From NCBI GenBank assembly GCA_938034715.1, contig CALHMM010000056.1:1-5612 (forward strand): 5,612 nucleotides of DNA, given 5' to 3'. The translations under genes were made by a program, and so were the position numbers. This DNA comes from Minisyncoccota bacterium. GTDB lineage: Bacteria > Patescibacteriota > Minisyncoccia > Moranbacterales > GCA-2747515. How positions within the stretch are numbered: the first letter of the stretch is position 1; the number at the start of each line of letters is the position of its first letter. Of the stretch, positions 1 through 5,253 are shown one piece after another. The notes under the pieces were generated by a model. It was not told the origin of the DNA. It saw nothing but the letters and a program-made list of their open reading frames with translations, and searched no databases.

Positions 1-503
1 CACCAGCCCAGTTCTTCAAAGGGCCTTAAGCCTTCTACCCACACATTCATCCTGAACCGATGTGGATCAACCTCACATCCCATATACTTACCTAGTCGTC
101 TGACAGACTCTAGATTGAGTATAGAAACATACGGTTTCTCATCGTCTGCCATATTGAAGGCGCCTTTCGTGTCGATGAGATGACCTTGTGCGAGAAAGTT
201 GTTCTTTATGACAACGGATTGCACCAATCGTGGAGTAATCCGAAAAGCCTCATCAAGAGAATCTTCAGTCCAAGCCTCACTGGGTACAGTGGCTGCAGCG
301 CAAGCAGCTTCATTGACACACGCAAAGAATTTTTTCTTTGGTTGCCAGGCTACTTGCTCCATAGGTTTGCGGGAGAAAGCGTAATTACGGTCACCGATCA
401 CTCCTACAAGCGTATCAATATCAAGTCCTCGAGTAGGCGTCGAGATCCCTGGCAAACCTTTGCATGGGTAAATATTTGTCTGAACAACAGTAGCGTGGGA
501 CAT
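1..503 (-). CDS. MOSC-domain protein, N-terminal part (runs off left edge)
   Basis: The reading frame opens at the ATG at 503 and stays open for 167 codons to the window edge, so the C-terminus is missing. Residues 5-45 match the MOSC N-terminal beta-barrel pattern: YPCKGLPG at 12-19 (family form YPVKGL) and GDRNYAF at 37-43 (family GDRxYAL). Residues 128-167 match the start of the MOSC core: ILNLESV at 128-134 and DPHRFRMN at 146-153, then a V-x-G-L-x-P-x-x-E-L-x-W stretch. In known MOSC proteins (molybdenum cofactor sulfurase C-terminal family, YiiM/YcbX, mARC) this domain handles sulfur or molybdenum cofactor, often through a conserved Cys near the C-terminus. That Cys would lie outside the window, so activity cannot be judged. 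Family members of this type are usually about 250-290 residues. The start is well supported by AAGGAGG four bases upstream. The gene is divergent from the rest, and its substrate is unknown. Confidence 0.85.
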   Translation of the reverse strand, partial: MSHATVVQTNIYPCKGLPGISTPTRGLDIDTLVGVIGDRNYAFSRKPMEQVAWQPKKKFFACVNEAACAAATVPSEAWTEDSLDEAFRITPRLVQSVVIKNNFLAQGHLIDTKGAFNMADDEKPYVSILNLESVRRLGKYMGCEVDPHRFRMNVWVEGLRPFEELGW

Positions 504-507
504 AAGT

Positions 508-514
508 CCTCCTT
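508..514 (-). promoter_or_regulatory. Shine-Dalgarno site of the MOSC gene
   Basis: Read on the minus strand this is AAGGAGG, followed by ACTT and the ATG at 503. It is the only strong Shine-Dalgarno sequence in front of any gene in the window, and it fixes the MOSC start codon. None of the four plus-strand starts at 707, 1071, 1873 and 3330 has a comparable site. Confidence 0.85.
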
Positions 515-544
515 ACAGTTTGATGGTTGTTTTGCCACAGGGGA

Positions 545-573
545 ATTATTGGTTAGTTTGGGCAAAATGTCAA
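545..573 (-). promoter_or_regulatory. sigma70-type promoter of the MOSC gene
   Basis: On the minus strand a perfect -35 box TTGACA (568-573) is separated by exactly 17 bases from AATAAT (545-550), a five-of-six match to TATAAT. Transcription would start near 538. That gives a leader of about 35 bases containing the Shine-Dalgarno site at 508-514, a conventional arrangement. The call rests on sequence match alone. Confidence 0.75.
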
Positions 574-668
574 TATATCCATCCCTTCATTTTTTCTGTG
601 TTTGTGAGATAATAAGCGTAGGCAAATAATCATCAATAAGTCAGTTATAGCAGATCGCTGCCAATCTC

Positions 669-697
669 TTGCCTTTTTTCTCTAATTACGCTAATAT
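669..697 (+). promoter_or_regulatory. sigma70-type promoter giving a probable leaderless mRNA for the zinc-ribbon gene
   Basis: TTGCCT (669-674, four of six to TTGACA) and TAATAT (692-697, four of six to TATAAT) are spaced by exactly 17 bases. The start of transcription is expected 6-7 bases after the -10 box, at about 703-705. The ATG is at 707, so the mRNA would have a leader of only 2-4 bases and no room for a Shine-Dalgarno site, and none is seen. The promoter is divergent from the MOSC promoter, with about 95 bases between the two -35 boxes. Confidence 0.6.
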
Positions 698-706
698 ACT
701 TTTTGT

Positions 707-1036
707 ATGGAATTTGAAAACAAGCAACGACAAGTAGTGCCACAGAAATGCCCTGTCTGCAACGCAAAACAGAAAGAACTCTCGATGATTCCTATTGGCC
801 AGAGTGAAGATCGCATGATCATGCACGTTACATGCGTCAAGTGTGACAATGCCCTTATGGTTTTCGTTACACAAAATGACATTGGGACAATGACATTTGG
901 CGTGATGGTGGACGTGCACAGTGCAGAAGCGCAGACTATTTTTGATCAAAAACCAGTCAATGATGATGATGTAATCAGTGTGCACAGATATCTACAAGCT
1001 GGAGAAGTAAACATACAAGACATTGTGCGACTATAG
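707..1036 (+). CDS. Small four-cysteine zinc-ribbon protein, uncharacterised
   Basis: The product is 109 residues, soluble, with no signal peptide or membrane segment. Two CxxC knuckles, CPVC at 15-18 and CVKC at 43-46, are 24 residues apart and probably bind one zinc ion in a zinc-ribbon fold. The C-terminal half has a beta-rich stretch (52-70, QNDIGTMTFGVMVDV) and an acidic motif, PVNDDDVISVH at 83-93, that looks like a conserved functional patch. I recognise no assigned function. Nucleic-acid or ribosome binding is possible for zinc ribbons but is not shown. The ATG follows a promoter almost directly, so the mRNA is probably leaderless. The gene ends with TAG, and bL25 begins 34 bases later on the same strand with no terminator between, so the two are probably co-transcribed. 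Composition and purine-rich codon use resemble the neighbouring plus-strand genes. It is very likely a real gene; its function is unknown. Confidence 0.85.
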   Translation: MEFENKQRQVVPQKCPVCNAKQKELSMIPIGQSEDRMIMHVTCVKCDNALMVFVTQNDIGTMTFGVMVDVHSAEAQTIFDQKPVNDDDVISVHRYLQAGEVNIQDIVRL

Positions 1037-1051
1037 AGCACAAATTACTAT
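1023..1051 (+). promoter_or_regulatory. Possible internal promoter before bL25
   Basis: TTGTGC (1023-1028) lies 17 bases from TACTAT (1046-1051), each a partial match to the sigma70 boxes. Transcription would start near 1058 and give a leader of about 13 bases without a Shine-Dalgarno site. The -35 box overlaps the end of the zinc-ribbon gene. The surrounding TATATATA tract makes chance matches likely, so this is weak. Confidence 0.3.
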
Positions 1052-1070
1052 ATATAAGTAAACACATATT

Positions 1071-1766
1071 ATGGAAAAGATTAACCTTGCAGTTGAGAAT
1101 CGAAAAGAAACAGGACGGAAAACACGCAAAGCTGCAGGATCAAAAATTCCAGCAGTAGTTTATGGACATGGATTTGAGACAAAAAACGTCTGGGTAGGAG
1201 CCACAAGTTTTAATCGCACGTTTGACAAGGCAGGAACCAATACCATGGTCCAGCTTTCTATCGAAGATGCAGAGCCTGTAAACGTATTGATACATGACTT
1301 TCAGGCACATCCCATTACAAATCAAATAATGCATATCGACTTTTTCCATGTCCGCATGGACGAAACAGTTGACACACATATTCCAATTGCTATTACAGGA
1401 GAGTCAGATGCTGTAAAGTCACTTGGTGGAACACTAACACATATCGAGTCAATAGCAGTGCGAGCACTACCTGGCGATCTGATTCATGAGATCACAGTTG
1501 ATATAAGTGTGCTGGCTGGTTTTGATGATCGTATTGTAGTATCAGACCTGAACATTGATGAAAAAATCGAAATTCTGATAGACGGTCAAACATCAGTAGC
1601 AAATGTCATAGCGCCTCGAACGCAAGAAGAAGTAGATGCAGCTGATGAAGAAGTAGATGCAGATGTGAGCAAAGTAGAGTCTTCTGCAGACAAGGAAGGA
1701 GAAGAAGCTGCGGAATCTGAAGGATCTGAAGAGTCAAAAGACGCAAAAGATTCAAAGGAGAAATAG
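1071..1766 (+). CDS. rplY: Large-subunit ribosomal protein bL25, CTC/TL5 form
   Basis: bL25 binds 5S rRNA in the central protuberance of the 50S subunit. The product has 231 residues. Residues 1-92 form the 5S-binding L25 domain, with the basic N-terminus (RKETGRKTRKAAG, 11-23), IPAVVYGHG at 26-34 and the domain-ending HIDFFHV at 88-94. Residues 98-183 form the second beta-domain found in the long CTC/TL5 form (SLGGTLTHIESIAVRALPGD, 117-136). From 184 a low-complexity tail of Glu, Asp, Ser, Ala and Lys runs to the end; such tails are common in long bL25 proteins and are probably disordered. Family lengths are about 95 residues (short) or 185-250 (long), so this one is full length. No Shine-Dalgarno site precedes the ATG. 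The gene is followed by a strong terminator, which makes it the last gene of its unit. Confidence 0.95.
   Translation: MEKINLAVENRKETGRKTRKAAGSKIPAVVYGHGFETKNVWVGATSFNRTFDKAGTNTMVQLSIEDAEPVNVLIHDFQAHPITNQIMHIDFFHVRMDETVDTHIPIAITGESDAVKSLGGTLTHIESIAVRALPGDLIHEITVDISVLAGFDDRIVVSDLNIDEKIEILIDGQTSVANVIAPRTQEEVDAADEEVDADVSKVESSADKEGEEAAESEGSEESKDAKDSKEK
1626..1667 (+). repeat. 21-base tandem duplication in the bL25 tail
   Basis: Two copies of a 21-base unit stand head to tail (1626-1646 and 1647-1667). The first 16 bases, GAAGAAGTAGATGCAG, are identical and the last five differ. In protein they encode EEVDAAD followed by EEVDADV (residues 186-199). The in-frame duplication lengthens the acidic tail without touching the folded domains, as expected for a slippage-prone disordered region. 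Confidence 0.8.
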
Positions 1767-1795
1767 ACCGCGAAACACAAGGCATCTTCTACAGC

Positions 1796-1830
1796 AAAAC
1801 CCTGACACCTCCTGGTACTGTCAGGGTTTT
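1796..1830 (+). terminator. Rho-independent terminator after bL25
   Basis: A perfect 12-base-pair stem pairs AAAACCCTGACA (1796-1807) with TGTCAGGGTTTT (1819-1830) around an 11-base loop. The G+C-rich core is CCCTGACA, followed by a TTTT tract. It begins 29 bases after the bL25 stop. The A-tract at the other side would let it also stop minus-strand transcription. It separates the translation unit upstream from the exported-protein/argS unit, whose promoter starts eight bases later. Confidence 0.9.
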
Positions 1831-1837
1831 GTCATAA

Positions 1838-1865
1838 TTGAAAAGATAGGTCACTATGCTATTAT
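1838..1865 (+). promoter_or_regulatory. Extended -10 promoter giving a probable leaderless mRNA for the exported protein
   Basis: TTGAAA (1838-1843, five of six) lies 16 bases from TATTAT (1860-1865, five of six). A TG one base before the -10 box (TGC, 1857-1859) makes an extended -10. Transcription should start at about 1871-1873, which is the ATG itself (1873), so the transcript is expected to be leaderless. The promoter sits tightly behind the terminator at 1796-1830. Confidence 0.7.
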
Positions 1866-1872
1866 AGGATGT

Positions 1873-2043
1873 ATGAAAATCAGGCAATCCCAAACAATAA
1901 AACTGTACGAAATTTCTAACTGTGCAAGCGCTGTGAACTCTGGCAGTAGCAATGGTCGGAGGTATTTACTGAGAAAAAGTACCGTTTTTGCATTTTGTGC
2001 AATAAGTGTATTGGCAACTTCACTGCCGATAGGGGCATTTGCG
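1873..2043 (+). other. Signal peptide with twin-arginine-like motif
   Basis: Codons 1-57 encode the export signal. Ahead of the hydrophobic core the sequence reads G-R-R-Y-L-L-R (28-34), which fits the Tat pattern R-R-x-hydrophobic-hydrophobic but lacks the preferred Ser/Thr before the arginines. The unusually long N-region (28 residues before RR) and the moderate core hydrophobicity also fit Tat, though Sec export cannot be excluded. The predicted cleavage site is AFA|QDA. Confidence 0.6.
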
Positions 2044-3303
2044 CAAGATGCTACTGAGCAAGAATCTACTGAACAATCCGAACAAGAAAAATTAGAACAA
2101 CAAGAAAGAGAAAAAGAAGAAAAAGAAGCAGCAGAGAAAAAAGCGAAGGAAGAAAAAGAAGCTGCTGAGCTAAAAGAAAAACAAAAAGATCTCGAAAAAG
2201 ATGCAAAAAAACTAGAGAAAAAACTCACCAAAGCAGAGGAGGAAAAACAACAAAAACAACAGATCCTCAACGCACAAAAAAATGAACTCGATCAACAGAG
2301 GTACGCCCTAGAAAAAACCAAGTCGGAAGTAGAGATCAAAGAATCAGAGATTAGCGCCAAGGACGCTCAAATCAAAACACTACAAAACACCACAGAACTA
2401 AACCGTGCGATGTTGAGTGCTACGATGCGACAACTATATTTTGTGCGAGATAGGAGCGCTGCTACGGATGTTTTTGAGTCCGAGGAAGGTAGTCAATTCC
2501 TGCTTTCACGTAATTCAACTGACGCTCTGCGGGCGAGACTTGTACAAACAATGGATGACTTGAAAATTCAAACTGAAAGTCTGGATGAAGCAAAGCAAGC
2601 ACTACAACAAGCAAAGAAGAAAAAAGAAGAATTACTTGCACAACAAAAACAACAGGAACAGCAAATTGCGAGTTCAGCTGCAGCAACCAGTGCACAGGTA
2701 AAAGAAGTAGAAGCGACGATTTCTGAGATCAACGGCAAGCTAGCCGGGATTCAATCAGACCTCTCAGCACTTTTGGGAGTTGGGGTCAGCACTGATGACA
2801 TCGTAGAGGCTGCAGAGTTCGCTAGTAAAAAAACCGGCGTACGTAAAGCGATGATTCTCGGCATGCTCATCGTCGAAACTGATCTCGGTCGGTTTACTGG
2901 TGGGTGTACGTATAAAGAAAGTCGCATGAACGATGTACGGAAAAAACATTTCAAAGATATCACCAAAGAACTTGGTTATGACTACAAAAAAATGAAAGTT
3001 TCTTGCCCACCTTCAAATTACAAGGGGACAGGTGGCGCAATGGGAGTGGCACAATTTATGTCTGATACGTGGGTTGGTTATAGAGACGTCATCGCCAAGC
3101 GCACGGGAAACAACCCGCCTGATCCGTGGGATCTTGTAGACGGAGTAATGGCTATGGCATCCAAGCTAGCAAATGACGGCGCAACCAAAAAAAGCGGCGA
3201 ATGGAAAGCTGCGGCAAGGTACCTCGGATCATGCACAGGCAATACGAGATTCTACTGCGAAAACGTACTATACTGGGCTGACAATTATGACAAAAAGCTC
3301 TAA
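1873..3303 (+). CDS. Exported coiled-coil protein with C-terminal lytic-transglycosylase-like domain
   Basis: A 476-residue protein probably acting outside the membrane on peptidoglycan. Residues 1-57 are a signal peptide with a long N-region, RRYLLRK at 29-35, a hydrophobic core at 37-51 and probable cleavage after AFA (55-57). Residues 60-300 are Glu/Lys/Gln-rich coiled coil. Within it, 177-240 (MRQLYF 185-190, then a SQFLLSR segment 207-213) resembles the PcsB/CwlO coiled-coil domain. Residues 305-476 resemble the SLT/MltB lytic transglycosylase fold: a candidate catalytic Glu335 in VETDLG (334-339), GAMGVAQFMSDTW (388-400), NPPDPWDLVDGVMAMASKLA (414-433) and AARYLG (447-452). Four Cys in this domain (345, 378, 454, 462) could form disulfides. 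The family assignment comes from motif memory; the enzymatic activity is inferred. argS follows after 26 bases without a terminator. The ATG is chosen because the promoter ends seven bases before it; a GTG at codon 21 is an alternative start. Confidence 0.85.
   Translation: MKIRQSQTIKLYEISNCASAVNSGSSNGRRYLLRKSTVFAFCAISVLATSLPIGAFAQDATEQESTEQSEQEKLEQQEREKEEKEAAEKKAKEEKEAAELKEKQKDLEKDAKKLEKKLTKAEEEKQQKQQILNAQKNELDQQRYALEKTKSEVEIKESEISAKDAQIKTLQNTTELNRAMLSATMRQLYFVRDRSAATDVFESEEGSQFLLSRNSTDALRARLVQTMDDLKIQTESLDEAKQALQQAKKKKEELLAQQKQQEQQIASSAAATSAQVKEVEATISEINGKLAGIQSDLSALLGVGVSTDDIVEAAEFASKKTGVRKAMILGMLIVETDLGRFTGGCTYKESRMNDVRKKHFKDITKELGYDYKKMKVSCPPSNYKGTGGAMGVAQFMSDTWVGYRDVIAKRTGNNPPDPWDLVDGVMAMASKLANDGATKKSGEWKAAARYLGSCTGNTRFYCENVLYWADNYDKKL
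2113..2178 (+). repeat. 33-base tandem repeat encoding an 11-residue coiled-coil unit
   Basis: Two adjacent 33-base units (2113-2145 and 2146-2178) encode KEEKEAAEKKA and KEEKEAAELKE (residues 81-91 and 92-102). The first eight residues are identical, while Ala codons differ (GCAGCA against GCTGCT). The duplication is therefore old enough to have drifted, or the peptide is under selection. An 11-residue (hendecad) period is typical of straight or right-handed coiled coils. Confidence 0.75.
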
Positions 3304-3329
3304 AAACGACATCACACTAAAAAAAGATC

Positions 3330-5039
3330 GTGAAACACACTATAAGCAAAGCACTCAAACAAAAGATCTCTGCACTTATCAAAGACGGAGTGTGGGATCT
3401 CCCAGAAGTGCCTCGGTTACAAGTCGAGCGGCCAAAAGACTTTTCACACGGTGACTATACAGTCAATGTGGGTTTTGTATTAGCGAAACCACTTAGCATG
3501 AGTCCAGCAGAAATCACAACAAAGGTGGTACAGGATCTAATCATTGATGGAATCGATGAGATCGTAAGTGTTGGCGGATACATCAATTTCACACTGTCGC
3601 AACAAAAAAAAGTATCAATAATTGAAGATGTTTTAACGAAAGCACAAGACTATGGAAAGAGCGATACTTATGCAGGCAAAAAAATCATGGTTGAATACAC
3701 CGATCCAAATCCATTTAAAGTTTTTCACATCGGCCACCTGATGACAAATACGATAGGAGAATCACTTGCAGGAATACTAGAATTTTCAGGGGCGCAAGTA
3801 ATTCGAGCAAATTATCAAGGAGATGTAGGGAGGCATGTAGCTATGGCTGTGTGGGGTATGGACAAAAACAGTGTCAACATGCCAGACGAAAAAGCTTCGT
3901 TAGATGAAAAAACACAGTTCCTAGGGCAGTGCTACGTAGAAGGAAGTAAAGCTTTCGAAAAAAGCGAGACTGCAAAGCAAGAAATCATAGCAATCAACAA
4001 AGCGATCTACGAAAAATCCGATGAAAATTTAAATACACTTTATACCATAGGTCGCGCATGGAGCCTAGAGAAGTTTGAACAAATTTATAAACTCCTAGGA
4101 ACAAAATTTGACGAGTACTTCTTTGAAAGCGAAACATGGAAAGTGGGAATGGACATTGTCACGCGGAACACGCCTGGAATTTTTGAGGAAAGCCAGGGTG
4201 CTGTGATTTTTGATGGAGAAAAGTTTGATCTCCACAAAAGAGTATTTATCAATAGCCAAGGACTGACAACCTACGAGGCAAAAGATGTCGGATTGGCGCA
4301 TTGTAAAAAGAAGCGACATGACTGTGACACATATCTCACCGTCACGGCAGTAGAGCAAAACCTCTATTTCGGTGTTGTTTTTAAGGCAATTGAGCTGGCC
4401 GAACCCTACTTCGCTGGGAGGCTGCAAAATGTAGCGCATGGATTATTGCAATTAAAATCTGGAAAGATGTCATCACGCACAGGAAAGGTGATATCAGGTA
4501 CTGATTTGATTGAGCAAGCGCAACAAATCGCACAAGACAAAATATCGCAGAAAAATGGTAGCGACGCATCAGATGAGATTGTAGATATGATTGCAGTTGC
4601 TGGTATAAAGTTCAACATTCTCAAACAAGCACTTGGAAAAAACATCGTCTATGACCCAAGTGAGGCGCTCTCTTTTGAGGGGGACTCTGGTCCATATCTA
4701 CAATACACCTATGTACGAACGCATTCAGTACTTGCCAAGGCAAAGAAATTAGATTTGTCTGCAAAAGCTGCACACTCTAAGCAAAACGAGGAACTCGTCT
4801 ACCTCATCAGTCTTTTCCCAGAGATCATTACTAGAAGCGCAGAGCAAAAAGCACCACACTTAATCGCAAATTATCTACTCGATGTGGCGCACGCGTACAA
4901 TGCATTCTACGCAAAACACAAAATCATTGATAAACATTCGCGCCAAACATACTCGCGAATTGCGCTTACACAAGCAGTCAATCACGTAATGAGAAATGGA
5001 TTGTATGTACTTGGGATTAAAGCGCCACAAACAATGTAG
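3330..5039 (+). CDS. argS: Arginyl-tRNA synthetase (class I)
   Basis: ArgRS charges tRNA-Arg with arginine using ATP, in the cytoplasm. The product has 569 residues, full length for the family (about 550-600). The N-terminal add-on domain spans about 1-100 (ERPKDFSHGDYTVNVGFVLAK, 33-53, in the usual GDY context). The Rossmann fold has the HIGH motif HIGH at 133-136 inside PNPFKVFHIGHL, GDVGRHVAM at 164-172, YEAKDVGLA at 315-323, and the second ATP motif KMSSR at 379-383. The DALR-type anticodon-binding domain covers about 454-569 and ends in the typical GLYVLGIKAPQTM. The GTG start is the first start after an in-frame TAA at 3318, and no Shine-Dalgarno site precedes it. It lies 26 bases behind the exported-protein gene with no terminator between, so it is probably co-transcribed. 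All key motifs are intact. Confidence 0.96.
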   Translation: MKHTISKALKQKISALIKDGVWDLPEVPRLQVERPKDFSHGDYTVNVGFVLAKPLSMSPAEITTKVVQDLIIDGIDEIVSVGGYINFTLSQQKKVSIIEDVLTKAQDYGKSDTYAGKKIMVEYTDPNPFKVFHIGHLMTNTIGESLAGILEFSGAQVIRANYQGDVGRHVAMAVWGMDKNSVNMPDEKASLDEKTQFLGQCYVEGSKAFEKSETAKQEIIAINKAIYEKSDENLNTLYTIGRAWSLEKFEQIYKLLGTKFDEYFFESETWKVGMDIVTRNTPGIFEESQGAVIFDGEKFDLHKRVFINSQGLTTYEAKDVGLAHCKKKRHDCDTYLTVTAVEQNLYFGVVFKAIELAEPYFAGRLQNVAHGLLQLKSGKMSSRTGKVISGTDLIEQAQQIAQDKISQKNGSDASDEIVDMIAVAGIKFNILKQALGKNIVYDPSEALSFEGDSGPYLQYTYVRTHSVLAKAKKLDLSAKAAHSKQNEELVYLISLFPEIITRSAEQKAPHLIANYLLDVAHAYNAFYAKHKIIDKHSRQTYSRIALTQAVNHVMRNGLYVLGIKAPQTM

Positions 5040-5108
5040 TGTATAAATTGTTAAAATTCCTTCAGAGTCCAAGGCGCCGTAACCCGGAGACAATTAGTCA
5101 ATACACTA
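5037..5108 (+). other. Possible stem-loop enclosing the argS stop codon
   Basis: TAGTGTAT (5037-5044, including the argS stop TAG) is perfectly complementary to ATACACTA (5101-5108). Just inside, AATTG (5046-5050) can pair with CAATT (5091-5095) across a one-base versus five-base bulge. The enclosed stretch includes the palindrome GGCGCC near 5073. No T-tract follows, so this is not a standard rho-independent terminator. It might protect the 3' end or be chance. Confidence 0.3.
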
Positions 5109-5253
5109 TAAAGCAAGTCAGACAAAACAGTAAAAGAATCTGAAAGTGACTTGGTCAAAGATATCCACAGGGTAGAGATCATCATTGTGGTATATAATGT
5201 AATGTATAAAACTCGTGCAAGTTAAGCACAGCTAAAAAATTAGAAATTGCATT
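5040..5253. other. Spacer between argS and the last exported-protein gene
   Basis: No convincing gene is seen here in any frame. The spacer holds the arm of a possible stem-loop (to 5108) and a weaker inverted repeat, CAAGTCA (5114-5120) with TGACTTG (5147-5153). At its right end an A+T-rich -10-like region (5191-5210) is probably the promoter of the next gene. There is no clear rho-independent terminator for argS. Confidence 0.6.
5188..5210 (+). promoter_or_regulatory. Probable promoter region of the last exported-protein gene
   Basis: A perfect TATAAT stands at 5193-5198. It overlaps TATATA at 5191-5196, which has the extended -10 TG one base ahead (5188-5189). A second -10-like TATAAA is at 5205-5210. 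No good -35 box lies at 16-18 bases, so which hexamer is used is unclear. Transcription starting near 5205-5217 would give a leader of about 40-50 bases before the ATG at 5254. Confidence 0.45.

Noticed and set aside
180..629. Open plus-strand frame of 149 codons
   Set aside because: It overlaps the MOSC gene on the opposite strand, and its translation has no recognisable pattern. The minus-strand frame has clear MOSC motifs, a promoter and a Shine-Dalgarno site.
1854..2270. Minus-strand frame of 138 codons rich in Ser and Phe
   Set aside because: Its composition is the mirror of the Glu/Lys-rich coiled-coil codons on the plus strand, so it is a shadow frame.
3278..3306. Possible argS promoter CTGACA, 17 bases, TAAAAA
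   Set aside because: The -10 box is poor and sits in an A-rich tract across the upstream stop codon. It cannot be told from chance.
5161..5169. DnaA-box-like ATATCCACA, one mismatch from TTATCCACA
   Set aside because: It stands alone in its spacer. The only other near-match (61-69, TGTGGATCA) is inside the MOSC gene, so there is no cluster to suggest an origin.
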